Source of the DNA: Planctomycetota bacterium
GTDB taxonomy: Bacteria > Planctomycetota > Planctomycetia > Pirellulales > UBA1268
Length of the DNA stretch: 64,000 nt
Direction: 5' to 3'
Assembly (NCBI GenBank): GCA_016872555.1
Contig: VGZO01000022.1
Location: 1-64,000, forward strand
In this document: in pieces, positions 17,112 to 26,287 of the stretch
Layout of the letters: every line of letters starts with the position of its first letter
Numbering within the stretch: the stretch's first letter is position 1
Notes under the pieces: model-generated
The model's input: the letters and a program-made list of their open reading frames with translations, nothing else
Told to the model about the DNA's origin: nothing
Database searches by the model: none
Position numbers and translations under genes: made by a program

Positions 17112-18229
17112 GCTTCACCGTGCCGAGCGGGCGCGACGGCATGACGCTCGTCGAACTGCTGGCCGTGATCGTGATCCTCGGTCTCCTGTCGGTGGCGGTC
17201 ATCCCGATCCTCGACGGCGGGGAGCTGCGGGCCGCGCGGAACGCCGCCGCCTCGATGACCAGCCTTGTCGCGACGGCCCAGGGGCGATCCCTCGGTCATG
17301 ACAGCCCTGCGGGGTTGTGGATCGAGCCGCTGTCGGTCGACGCGGCGATCGACGTGGTGCTCGCGCGACAGCCGGCGCCCTACCGCGGCGACACGTTCGA
17401 CGCGACCGTCGCGCTGTCCGGTCCCGTCGCCGGCGGGACGATGGAGCTGACGTTTTCCGAAAAGGGCACGTCGGTGACCACGCTCACGGCTCCGGCGGAG
17501 ACCCCGTTCGCGACGACCGGCGATTTCATCGAGTTCGCCGGTTCAGCGAGCCGGTTCACGTTGATCTGCCCCGATCCGCCGGCGAGCACCGGCTTCCGTG
17601 CGGCGCTCCGGGCGGAGGCCGGGCAGACGGCGGCCAACACCCTCTGGCCGACTCCGGCGCTCGAGGGATCGGGCACGGTGTGGCACGGATTCTCGATCCT
17701 CCGGCGCCCGGCGCCGGCAGCCGCGGGGCTGACGCTCGGTTCGGGCCTCGCGATCGACCTCGCCTGGTCGGGTGTCGGCACGGGGCGCTTCGGTCGAACG
17801 GCCTTGGCGGGAGATGGCTCGGCTACCGCCGACGTGTCCGACGACGTGCTGCCGCTGGGCACCTACACGGCCGGCCAGGCGATCGCGATCCTGTTCGACC
17901 GCACCGGGGCCGTCGGCGAGATCGGTTTTTTCAACACCGCGACGACGGTCGCCGCCGGTGAGGCGCCCGACCATACGGCCGAGCTGCGGGCGCCGCTGCA
18001 GGCACCCCTGTTGCTGCTCGTCGGCCGAATCGACCGGTGTGGCCTGGGATTCCGGGAGCCGGTGTCGGAGGAGGCCCCGGGGGCGAACTGGCAGTATCCG
18101 GAGTCGTTCTGGGTGTCGATCGATCCCAAGACGGGGCTCGCCCGTTCCGCGCGGGTCACCCTTCGCGACGCGGATGGCCCGGTCACCACGGCCCGGCGGT
18201 CGCAGGCCGCGATCCGTTCGGCACCCTGA
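17108..18229 (+). CDS. Prepilin-type protein 2 (GspH-like)
   Basis: A 373-residue protein with a short leader (MSFTVPSGRDG) and the cleavage motif G-MTLVELLAVIVILGLL, Glu at +5, then a beta-rich globular part. It overlaps gene 1 by ATGA (17108-17111), so it is translationally coupled. The first processed residue is Met rather than Phe, as in some minor pseudopilins. Probably a minor pseudopilin of a type II secretion-like or type IV pilus-like machine whose motor and secretin genes are not in the window. Confidence 0.78.
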   Translation: MSFTVPSGRDGMTLVELLAVIVILGLLSVAVIPILDGGELRAARNAAASMTSLVATAQGRSLGHDSPAGLWIEPLSVDAAIDVVLARQPAPYRGDTFDATVALSGPVAGGTMELTFSEKGTSVTTLTAPAETPFATTGDFIEFAGSASRFTLICPDPPASTGFRAALRAEAGQTAANTLWPTPALEGSGTVWHGFSILRRPAPAAAGLTLGSGLAIDLAWSGVGTGRFGRTALAGDGSATADVSDDVLPLGTYTAGQAIAILFDRTGAVGEIGFFNTATTVAAGEAPDHTAELRAPLQAPLLLLVGRIDRCGLGFREPVSEEAPGANWQYPESFWVSIDPKTGLARSARVTLRDADGPVTTARRSQAAIRSAP

Positions 18230-18240
18230 GGGGCGAAGGC

Positions 18241-19287
18241 ATGACGCGTCCACCTTCCCCGGCGCGGCGTCGCGCGGGGATCACGATCCTCGAAGTCTTG
18301 ATCGCGATCGGCATCCTCGCCATCGGGCTGTCGAGCATCCTCGCCCTGATTCCGCTCGGCCGGTCCCTGCTCACCAAGGCGATCGTCGCCGATCACAGCG
18401 GTGTCCTGCTCGACAATGCCCGGGCGACGGTCGTCACGTCGGGGCTCACCCATGTCGACGCGCTGGCGGCGGCAGACGGCGGGCCGTGTCCCGCCGCGCC
18501 GCTGGTGATCGATCCGCTGGGGCAGTCGCGCGGCACGTGGCCCGCCCGCTTCGGGCTGAACACGGCCGTTCTCCGTGCGGGAGGCACGCTTGCCGACAGG
18601 ACCCCGGACAGCGCCCGGCCGCGGTCATGGCAGGTTTCGGCGCTGACGGGTTCCTCGTCGGACGACGTGCTCATGACGACGCCCGACGGCGACACCCCGG
18701 TCACCAATCGCTTCGTCAACGGGGTCCGCGCGGCGGCCGGCCGGTTCAGCTGGCTGGCGGTGCTGGCCAAGGACACGGCGACGCCGTTGGTCCCCGGCGA
18801 GCTGGCGACGTTGTGGATCGTCGTCTCTCGCAACCGGGTCCTCGGCCTGATGCCTCCCGAAGATGGCAACGCGACGGCGCTCGAGTTGCGGCTGACGCCG
18901 CGCGGACCCGATGGCGCGCGGACCTCCCTCCCGCCGTATCGGCTCGCGTGGCAGCGCGGACGCGACGTCGTTCCCGACCGCCTCGATCGCGAGGTCGTGA
19001 AGAAGGGAGCGATCCTGCTCGTCCTCCCCTCCGGTCCCGAGGAGGACCCGTACCGTCCCCCGCGCTTCCTGTCGTTGGCGACGGTCACCTTCCCGGATGC
19101 CGCTGCGGGTGCGCCCAGCGAGGCGGAGGTGACGTTCGAAGGTGATCCGTCGCCGGTGGGGGAGTCATCGGCCGGTGATCCCGCCGAGCCTCGGCCGGTC
19201 TCGCTGCCCGTCGCGATCCTGCCCGATGCGACCGCCGTGCGGGCCTACACGGTTACCATCGAGGGGAGGAACGAGTACACCCGATGA
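18241..19287 (+). CDS. Prepilin-type protein 3 (PilV/GspI-like)
   Basis: A 348-residue protein; leader MTRPPSPARRRAG then ITILEVLIAIGILAIGL, with Glu at +5 of the predicted cleavage site. AGGGG lies seven bases before the ATG at 18241. The N-terminal sequence resembles PilV/GspI; the body has no recognised domain. It follows gene 2 by 11 bases and overlaps gene 4 by four. Confidence 0.75.
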   Translation: MTRPPSPARRRAGITILEVLIAIGILAIGLSSILALIPLGRSLLTKAIVADHSGVLLDNARATVVTSGLTHVDALAAADGGPCPAAPLVIDPLGQSRGTWPARFGLNTAVLRAGGTLADRTPDSARPRSWQVSALTGSSSDDVLMTTPDGDTPVTNRFVNGVRAAAGRFSWLAVLAKDTATPLVPGELATLWIVVSRNRVLGLMPPEDGNATALELRLTPRGPDGARTSLPPYRLAWQRGRDVVPDRLDREVVKKGAILLVLPSGPEEDPYRPPRFLSLATVTFPDAAAGAPSEAEVTFEGDPSPVGESSAGDPAEPRPVSLPVAILPDATAVRAYTVTIEGRNEYTR

Positions 19288-22200
19288 CGGTCCGCCGCAT
19301 AATGAACAGCCTGCCGGCACTTCCCGAGCCGCCCCGTGGCGCCGCAGCCCGACGGCCGCCGACCAGCCAGCATCGCGGGGTGATCCTGCTGATCGTGCTG
19401 AGCATGCTGTCGCTGTTCATGGTGCTGGGTGTCACGTTCGTGGTGCTGTCGGCCCGGACCCACGCGACGGCGCGGGCGGTGGCGACCACGCCCCAGGCCA
19501 CCGCCGACGCGATCCTGCCCACAGAGCGACTCCTCAAGCAGGCCGCGATGCTCCTGCTCCGCGGATCGCCGGAGACCACGTCCGAGCGGCAGCCGGCGGC
19601 GCTCGGCGGTTCCACGGACGAAACCGACGCCGATCCGGCCCGGGCGCTGGTCTTCGAGGCACTGCTCGTCGACCAGTACGGCACCGAACAACCACTCCGC
19701 GGGACGCTCGTCGACATCGTCGACTGCGGCCCGCTGTACCGGCTCACGGTCGAGCTTCCCCCGTCGGCGACGGTCACGCCCGCCGAGTTGAGTGGACGCG
19801 TCGTGTCGCTGCTGCCGGTCGGAGCGTCCGCGACGAGCCACCGCATCGTCCGCGCCGAGGTGGAAGAACGCCGTACGATCCGCCTCTGCGTCACGCACGA
19901 CGGGCTCCGGCTGTCCCGGTCGTCCGCCGGCGCGGAGCGCGACCTCGCGCGGGCCGGGACCGAAGTGATCATCAACAATCGTGCCCACAGTTCCCGCGGC
20001 ACGACGAAGAATGAGGCCTGGGACGGCTTCGACGCGGCGAATCCCTACTTGGCCCACGTCGAGCCCGACCCTGCCAGACCGTCGCGGCAGCTGGTGATCC
20101 GGCCGTCGCTGTTCAAACCCGAGGCCGTCGAGGCCCTCGACGACCCTGACGCGTCCAACGACGACCTCGACGGCGATGGCGTCGACGACCGGGCCGACAA
20201 CGACAACGACGGCGTGTTCGACGGCTGGTTCTTCGACCCGCGGCTGCCGCGGATCGTCTCGCCGCGCACCGGCCTTCCGGTACAGGTCCATGTCTCCTTC
20301 CTGGTCCTCGACATGGATGGACGGCTCAACGTCAATGCCCACGGGTCGGTCAACGATCTCCTCCGCCGCGCCGACACGGTGCCGTACGGCAGTGGCTACG
20401 GCCCGGCGGAGATCGACGGGGGCGCCGTGTTTCGGTCGCTGGCCGAGGAGAGCGGCAACCACCGCGGCGACGACCCGTGGATGAACGTGCTGCTCGGTGC
20501 CCGTGCCGGGAGCACGCTTCATCAAACCTCCCTGCCGCGATCCGGAGACCGCCTGATGCCGCTGGAGTCGCCTGCCGGTGCGGCGGTCGAGGGGCGCTAC
20601 GGCTGGCGAGCAAACGGGGCATCGGCGCCGCTGCGCGACCTTGCCGATTGGACCGTGCTCGCCGAGGCGCTGCCGTTGCCCGGTCACAACGGCGTCGCCG
20701 ACCCCGCGGCGGCCGACGGCATCCGCAACCTCATGATGGTGCCGCCGGGGCGTCGGGACTGGGCGGTCGATCTCCAGGCGCGGCTCCAACGGCGCGCGGT
20801 CCTCGAGCCGGGGCCGGTCCCGACGATGTCGTACGCGAAAGCCGACAGCAGAGACGAATTCGTCGACCACCCCTACGAGATCACGCTCACCGGCCTCGGG
20901 CGCCGGACCGGGCTCCACGACCCGGCGACGAGCGGGACAGCGCCGAGCGGCGTCGCCGACAATCCGTTCTCGCCGGCGGAACTGGAGCGGATCCTGCGCC
21001 CCTACGATCCGGATTCCCCCACGCTCCCGGAGCGGCTCGCCGGGCTCCTCGGATCGCAGGCCGAGGCGTCGCGGTTGGTCGTCACGACCGACAGCTGGGA
21101 CACCGCGGCGATCGTCGGAGATGCGGCCCTGCGGGTCTACGAGTGGTTTTCGGCCGTGCCGGCGGGGGTGCTCCACGAGCACGCCGCAGCGGACGCCGAG
21201 CGCGCGGAGATGGCAGCGGGCGAGCGGATCCCGAACAACGTCATACCTGCCGAGCTCGCGGCCGGCCTGCGGATCGACGTGGCCCGGCCCGTGGGCGGCG
21301 CCCTCCAGCGCCGGTTGTTTTTCAAGGACCTCTACATGGCCGCCGTCGCCCTGTCGGCACCGGCCGGCGCGGATCCCTCGGCCGATGTCGCCCGGCGCTG
21401 TGCCCAGTGGGCAGCGAACGTCATCGAATACCAAGACACCGACTCGACGATGGGCCGGTTCGAGTACGACATCCGCCCGCTCGACGGCTGGGATGTCGAT
21501 GGCGATCCGACGACCGTCGAACCGCAGCGTGCCACGGTGTGGGGTGCGGAACGGCCCGAGGTCGTGATCACCCAGACACTCGCCTGGGAGGACGAGACGA
21601 CCGGCGAACTGTTCGTGGTGCTCAATCACCCCTGGGACGGGCGTGTGGGCGACGGGCAGCCGGGTTCCGCCGAGCCCGTCGATCCCGATCTTGCCGGGCC
21701 GCTCGGCCCCGGCTCGGTCGATCTGGGGCGACGGGCTCCGGCCGGCGACCCGATCTGGCGGATTCGCTGTGGGGACGCGTTCACGTTTCCGGCGCGCGGC
21801 ACGTGCCTCGAGGCCAATCAGTGGCTCGTCCTCGCGCCGGGCACGGTATCGACGAAAGGGATCCGTGTGCCGACACCGACCCCGACGCGGCGCGTGGTGC
21901 CGATCGAGGGGCTCCGGGCCACCGTCCTGCCGCCGGGCGGAGCGCCAGCGCCGCGGCCCCGCGCGACGTTCGTGTATCTCGAGAGGCTTGCCGATCCCCG
22001 CGCCGACCACGACACGACGACCAACCCCTACCTGATCGTCGACGCCCTGTCGGTGATCGTCGCCGATCGCTCGGGCGCGGCCGACGAGGAGGGTGACCCG
22101 GACGCTCGCTTCACGTCGTGCCGGCGCAACGCCGGGTGGGCCCAGCAACATGACGAACGGCAGTGGCCGAAGGGGGAGGCGCCGGAGATCACCACCGAGT

Positions 22201-23117
22201 GGGAAGGCGACCCGCGCTGGTTCTGTTGGCCGAATCGTCCGCTGACGAGCCTCGCCGAGCTGGTGTTCGTGCCGGGATTCATCTCCGGAGCGGTCAACGA
22301 CGAGACTCACCGCGACGGCGTGGGGATGCTCGACGACCACGTCACCGATCCCGACGACGGCGTCTATCTCCCCGATCGCATTCCCGGCGACGAACTGATC
22401 GCCCTCGACGCCTTCATGGTGCCGTCGCGATTCGCCGGCACCCGGCAGAGCATCGACCGCACCGCCCCCTACTGGGATGCCCTCGCGCGCCACGCCGTCG
22501 GCTTCGCCGGCGACGCGGCGGCGTCCTATCGAGCGCCCTTCGACGGCAACGAACTGCACGTCGGACGGGAGCCGGGACGGGTCAATCTCAACACCATCTC
22601 CTCCGATGCCGTCTGGGAGGCTGTCGTCCAGGGGACCGTGCCGCGGATCGACGAGCGTCGGGACCGATCTCCGTACGCACACGGCCTCGTCCGGGCGCGC
22701 ACCAGCGGCACGGTGCCGACGACAGGCCGGTTCGCGGAGCTCGCTTCGACGGGCACCGCGGGAACCATCTCCCCGGCGAAGACGACCGGCCAGGTGCTCG
22801 GCCTGTCCGGCGTCGAGGTCAGGCCGACCCTCGTCCTCAACGGCACCAATGCGATCGCCGACGCCAGCCTCAATCCCGCGCACGCCTACCATACGGCGAT
22901 CCGGCTGAGCAGCCTGGCGACCCACCGCTCGCACGTCTTCGGCATCTGGATCACGCTGCGGACGATCGACACGGTGCCCGGCGGCGGCGTCGACCGTGAG
23001 ACGGTGAGCCTGCACCGGATGTTCCTCGTCTACGACCGGTCGCGGCCCGTGGCCTTCGAGCCGGGGCGCGATCACAACGTCCGCGACGGAATCATCCTCG
23101 AGCGGGTGCTCCGATGA
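19284..23117 (+). CDS. Giant GspK/PilX-like protein with Asp-rich calcium-loop motif
   Basis: A 1277-residue protein whose N-terminus (RGVILLIVLSMLSLFMVLGVTF, membrane helix about 32-56) is like GspK/PilX, the pseudopilin that caps the tip, but without the Glu+5. GspK proteins are normally ~300-400 residues, so this is three to four times as long. Residues 286-314 hold an Asp-rich stretch (DLDGDGVDD, DNDNDGVFDG) like calcium-binding thrombospondin type-3 or dockerin loops. It overlaps both neighbours by ATGA. A tip adhesin or scaffold role is inferred. Confidence 0.75.
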   Translation: MTVRRIMNSLPALPEPPRGAAARRPPTSQHRGVILLIVLSMLSLFMVLGVTFVVLSARTHATARAVATTPQATADAILPTERLLKQAAMLLLRGSPETTSERQPAALGGSTDETDADPARALVFEALLVDQYGTEQPLRGTLVDIVDCGPLYRLTVELPPSATVTPAELSGRVVSLLPVGASATSHRIVRAEVEERRTIRLCVTHDGLRLSRSSAGAERDLARAGTEVIINNRAHSSRGTTKNEAWDGFDAANPYLAHVEPDPARPSRQLVIRPSLFKPEAVEALDDPDASNDDLDGDGVDDRADNDNDGVFDGWFFDPRLPRIVSPRTGLPVQVHVSFLVLDMDGRLNVNAHGSVNDLLRRADTVPYGSGYGPAEIDGGAVFRSLAEESGNHRGDDPWMNVLLGARAGSTLHQTSLPRSGDRLMPLESPAGAAVEGRYGWRANGASAPLRDLADWTVLAEALPLPGHNGVADPAAADGIRNLMMVPPGRRDWAVDLQARLQRRAVLEPGPVPTMSYAKADSRDEFVDHPYEITLTGLGRRTGLHDPATSGTAPSGVADNPFSPAELERILRPYDPDSPTLPERLAGLLGSQAEASRLVVTTDSWDTAAIVGDAALRVYEWFSAVPAGVLHEHAAADAERAEMAAGERIPNNVIPAELAAGLRIDVARPVGGALQRRLFFKDLYMAAVALSAPAGADPSADVARRCAQWAANVIEYQDTDSTMGRFEYDIRPLDGWDVDGDPTTVEPQRATVWGAERPEVVITQTLAWEDETTGELFVVLNHPWDGRVGDGQPGSAEPVDPDLAGPLGPGSVDLGRRAPAGDPIWRIRCGDAFTFPARGTCLEANQWLVLAPGTVSTKGIRVPTPTPTRRVVPIEGLRATVLPPGGAPAPRPRATFVYLERLADPRADHDTTTNPYLIVDALSVIVADRSGAADEEGDPDARFTSCRRNAGWAQQHDERQWPKGEAPEITTEWEGDPRWFCWPNRPLTSLAELVFVPGFISGAVNDETHRDGVGMLDDHVTDPDDGVYLPDRIPGDELIALDAFMVPSRFAGTRQSIDRTAPYWDALARHAVGFAGDAAASYRAPFDGNELHVGREPGRVNLNTISSDAVWEAVVQGTVPRIDERRDRSPYAHGLVRARTSGTVPTTGRFAELASTGTAGTISPAKTTGQVLGLSGVEVRPTLVLNGTNAIADASLNPAHAYHTAIRLSSLATHRSHVFGIWITLRTIDTVPGGGVDRETVSLHRMFLVYDRSRPVAFEPGRDHNVRDGIILERVLR

Positions 23118-24505
23118 CGCCGTCGCGGCCAGCGCACAACGGCGTCGGCGGGCGGCACGGCATGACGCTCGTGGAGATGCTGGTGGCAACCGCGGCCACG
23201 ATGATCGTCATGGGTGCGGTCGCCGTGATGTTTGCCGAATTCGCCCGCGGCGTCGGCAACGGCCGCGCCGTGATGGATCTGAACGCGCGGCTGCGGACGA
23301 CGGCTCTCCTCCTGCGGCGCGATCTGGATGGCGTCACAGCCCCTCTCCTGCCGCCGCTCAGCCCGGCAGCCGGGGCCGGTTACTTCGAATACATCGAGGG
23401 TCCCCGGCAAGACCGGGATGCAGCCGACGGTTCGGCCGAGCTCCGGGCCGACACCGACGACGTGTTGCTGTTCACCACGGCCGGCGTCGAGCGACGGCTC
23501 GTCGGCACGTTCGACGACGGCATCCTGAACGCCGGCACGGCGGAGGTGGCGTGGTTTCTCCGGCCGACGGTGCCGGCGACGGTTCCGCCCACCTGCACGC
23601 TGTACCGACGGCAGTTGCTCGTGGTCGGCCGGCTCGGGACGGCGGAGCTCGGGCGGATCCTCGCGCGATTCCGTACGGGAGGCCTGGCGGCGGTCTACGA
23701 CCGGTTCGACGTCTCGCTGGCACCCGTCGGCTCGGGCTCCGCGGCGCGCCTGGTGCCGAACACGCTCGCCGATCTGACGTGCCGCGAGCGACGGTTTTTC
23801 CATGGTCCGCTGGATCCTGCGGTGGCGGGGGGATTCCCGTTCCCGTTCATCGCCGATCACCAGATTCCGTCGCTCTCGACGTCCACGGAAACGCTTCCAC
23901 CCTCGGCCCGCGGCCTGGTGTTCGATTCCACCAGCCACCGCCAGGGCGAAGACGTGCTGCTCACCGGCGTGATCGCGTTCGATGTCCGGGTCTTCGATCC
24001 GGCGGCACCCGTCGCGCTCGGAGGGGGCGACGGTCTCACGGCGGTGACGCCCGGCGATGCCGTCGAGATCGGCGGCGGCATCGCCAACGGGTGCTACGTC
24101 GATCTTGGCAATGGCGTCCACGGTCGAGCCGCGTCACTTCCCGAGACGCAGGGCCCCCGATTCGCTGGTTACGGGCACCCGCTCAGTGGAGGGCTCGTCG
24201 GATCGGCGACGACCCGGCGCACCTACGACACGTGGACCACCCACTACGAGTCCAACGGCATCGACGAGGACTCCGCCGCCGGACCCGATCAGGCGACGAA
24301 CGGACTCGACGACGACGTTCCGCCCCGGTCCGGAGCCCTCACCGGGCATCCGGCCGACGGCGTGGCCGACGACAGCGGCGAATTGGAGACTTCACCGCCA
24401 TATCCGTTCCCCGTACGGGGGATCGAGATTCGAATCCGCTGCTACGAACCCGAAGCCAGGCAGGTCAGGCAAGTCACGGTTCGACACTGTTTCGTGCCCC
24501 ACTGA
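23114..24505 (+). CDS. Prepilin-type protein 5 (PilW/GspJ-like)
   Basis: A 463-residue protein; leader ending GRHG then MTLVEMLVATAATMIVMG, Glu at +5, as in PilW/GspJ minor pseudopilins. Near the C-terminus an acidic Gly/Asp segment (NGIDEDSAAGPD, NGLDDDVP) recalls the Asp-rich motif in its neighbour. Last gene of the run; a hairpin follows three bases after the stop. Confidence 0.78.
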   Translation: MTPSRPAHNGVGGRHGMTLVEMLVATAATMIVMGAVAVMFAEFARGVGNGRAVMDLNARLRTTALLLRRDLDGVTAPLLPPLSPAAGAGYFEYIEGPRQDRDAADGSAELRADTDDVLLFTTAGVERRLVGTFDDGILNAGTAEVAWFLRPTVPATVPPTCTLYRRQLLVVGRLGTAELGRILARFRTGGLAAVYDRFDVSLAPVGSGSAARLVPNTLADLTCRERRFFHGPLDPAVAGGFPFPFIADHQIPSLSTSTETLPPSARGLVFDSTSHRQGEDVLLTGVIAFDVRVFDPAAPVALGGGDGLTAVTPGDAVEIGGGIANGCYVDLGNGVHGRAASLPETQGPRFAGYGHPLSGGLVGSATTRRTYDTWTTHYESNGIDEDSAAGPDQATNGLDDDVPPRSGALTGHPADGVADDSGELETSPPYPFPVRGIEIRIRCYEPEARQVRQVTVRHCFVPH

Positions 24506-24507
24506 GC

Positions 24508-24524
24508 CGTCTCGCAATGAGACG
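24508..24524 (+). terminator. Hairpin after the pseudopilin operon
   Basis: CGTCTC (24508-24513) pairs with GAGACG (24519-24524) around GCAAT, three bases after the last pilin stop. A TTTTT run follows about ten bases later (24535-24539). The distance is long for an intrinsic terminator, so the call is tentative. Confidence 0.35.
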
Positions 24525-24728
24525 ACAGTGATTGTTTTTCCTATGGGTAATCAAAGTTTTTCCTATGAAACCTACATTCGCGCGGTTCGTTCAGGTGCTG
24601 GTCGTCAGGATCTGTGGCTTCGATCCGTAGAAGAATTGCCACTGTGTGAATTGCCTTCCAGTCACTCCGCCAGATAGCGCCTGCCCCGCAACTCCCGCCT
24701 CAAAAGACCAGCCGCAATCGCGGTTGCT

Positions 24729-24773
24729 CGCCTGAATCACAGTCAGGCGTGCTCTCGAAACCGCAAGGTTTCG
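24729..24773. repeat. Two adjacent perfect 7-bp hairpins
   Basis: CGCCTGA/TCAGGCG (24729-24749, loop ATCACAG) is followed six bases later by CGAAACC/GGTTTCG (24756-24773, loop GCAA, a stable GNRA tetraloop). A CGC-AATC-GCG stem lies just before. This could be part of a small structured RNA; it does not match tRNA, tmRNA or a riboswitch I know. Confidence 0.4.
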
Positions 24774-24845
24774 TCACCGATCTCGCTGCGTTTGCCAGCG
24801 CATGCCGAGAGGTGAGGTCGCGTTCAACCCGAACCAAGTGTTTGC

Positions 24846-24853
24846 TGTTTTTC
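24846..24853. repeat. ISL3 target-site duplication, left copy
   Basis: TGTTTTTC, identical to 26172-26179. Eight bases is the duplication length usual for the ISL3 family. Confidence 0.9.
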
Positions 24854-26171
24854 GGTTCTTCCGGTATTTCAGTGGCAGGGTAGCCGCGGGCTGAGGTCGA
24901 GTTTCCCGCAGAAGAACAGGATTCGCGTCCTGTAGTTCTGGAAGGACCGGAAGCCACGAGCTGCGTACTTCAAGGCCTGGATGACGCTGTTGAAGCCCTC
25001 GCTCGTGGCGTTGGTGATGCGGTGCCGGAAGTAGCTCAGAGGATTTGGCAGATGGCGATTGAGCATTCTCGCCACCTTGATGATCGGCCGCAGGCGGCAC
25101 CGCACACCCCAGGCGTACCACTGGTTGAAGAAGTCCTCGGCACTCGTCGGCTACACATGCCGCCAGAACCAGCGGAACTCCTCCTTGATCGCCCAGGCTC
25201 GGGCCGTCTTCAGGCCGTTCCGCCGGATGGCCGCGAACCTGCGCCGCTGCTTTGGCGAGAGATTGGCTTTGTTGAAGAGCCAGAGCTGCCGTGTCCCCGT
25301 GAGCCGGTCATCGTCTTCGGCCTGAAGAGCCTTGTTCTCGGCACGCCGCACCTGATCGACCGCCTCTCCCAAGTGCTTTGCGACACGGAACTTGTCGTGC
25401 ACGAGTTCCGCGTTCGGGGTCTGGTTCGCCACCGCGCTTGCGTAGGCTGGGAGCATGTCGGCAGCCGCGGCCACAACCTCCTGCCGCTGCTCGACCGTCA
25501 GCGTCTCAAGGACGGCCTCCGCCGCGGCCTGGGTTCGCCCTGGGGCGACGTCCAGGACGCGGGAGCCGTCAATGTCGGTGACAACGGTGACATAGTCGTG
25601 CCCTTTTCCGAAGCTCTTCTCGTCGATGCCGACGTGGGGAATGGGCGTCGCCTCGCGCCGCTCGAGGCCCCGTTCGACGGCCCGATCCATGATTGTCTGG
25701 GCCGCATCCCAGGAGAGCCCGAGGAGGGAGGCCGCGGCCTTGACGGTGCGGCATGCCTGCAGGACTTCTATGGCGAAGGCTTCGAAGAACAGCGTGAAAC
25801 GGCTGTGCTTTCCTGCCCACAGCGGCACGATCGTCTTCACCCGGTGATCCGGGCAGCGGCACCGTGGCAGTCGGGCGACCAGCTCCGTCGTGAACTGCAT
25901 CGTGTCGAGGTGCCGCCAGCGCCGCTCCTCCGCGTGATCGGCAATACCGCAGGATTGGCTGCATTCCGGGCAGTAAACGCCCGAACCGACATGCGCCAGG
26001 CGGATTTCGACTCGCCGCTCATCGAGCCGAAGGTCAACAGCATCGACTCGCCAGGAGTTGTCGAGGCCCAGAAGCCGGGTATAATGCGTGAAAAGTGCGT
26101 CCATCCCCGCACTTTATGTCACCGAAGCCCCCGGAACGACCTGCCCGTGCCACGAAATTCCCCGAAGAACC
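24854..26171 (-). mobile_element. ISL3-family insertion sequence, 1318 bp
   Basis: Both ends are visible. The left end begins GGTTCTTCCGGTATTTC and the right end, read inward from 26171, begins GGTTCTTCGGGGAATTTC: imperfect inverted repeats of about 27 bp. Perfect 8-bp direct repeats TGTTTTTC flank the element. One ISL3 transposase gene fills it, so length and layout are standard. It inserted between the pilin operon and the multicopper oxidase gene. The transposase carries one nonsense codon, so the copy is probably no longer autonomous. Confidence 0.92.
24869..26104 (-). pseudogene. ISL3-family transposase with an in-frame TAG
   Basis: The frame spans 412 codons, the usual ISL3 transposase size. 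It starts MDALFTHYTRLLGLDNSW, has the N-terminal zinc-finger cysteines (CPECSQSC, CRCPDH), the first catalytic Asp in GIDEKSFGKGHDY, the DMLPAY region and a conserved C-terminal part with NATSEGFNS and ILFFCGKL. Codon 318 is TAG (25151-25153) after FRWFWRHV; the same frame continues intact for 94 codons with PTSAEDFFNQWY. A Tyr codon is likely at that place in the ancestor. The missing part holds the last catalytic Glu (SEGFN), so the truncated protein should be inactive. Confidence 0.88.
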
Positions 26172-26179
26172 TGTTTTTC
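26172..26179. repeat. ISL3 target-site duplication, right copy
   Basis: TGTTTTTC, identical to 24846-24853. Confidence 0.9.
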
Positions 26180-26287
26180 GGAAATTGACTGAAAGAACAC
26201 AGAGTGTCGGTTGAAGAAGTTTGTTCTCCGCCCGAGTGACGACCCTCGTCCGACTCGTCGCGGAACCTTGTTGTAAACGGAGTTCTC

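Larger units (their letters stand above)
24506..24845. other. Gene-free stretch between the pilin operon and the ISL3 element
   Basis: Contains the hairpin at 24508-24524, a 12-bp direct repeat GTTTTTCCTATG (24534-24545 and 24556-24567), two strong adjacent hairpins (24729-24773) and a locally AT-richer patch around 24530-24600. No protein-coding frame is convincing. Confidence 0.55.

Noticed and set aside
24729-24773. A tRNA or tmRNA gene
   Set aside because: The stems do not form a cloverleaf, there is no T-loop GTTCGA and no CCA-type acceptor.
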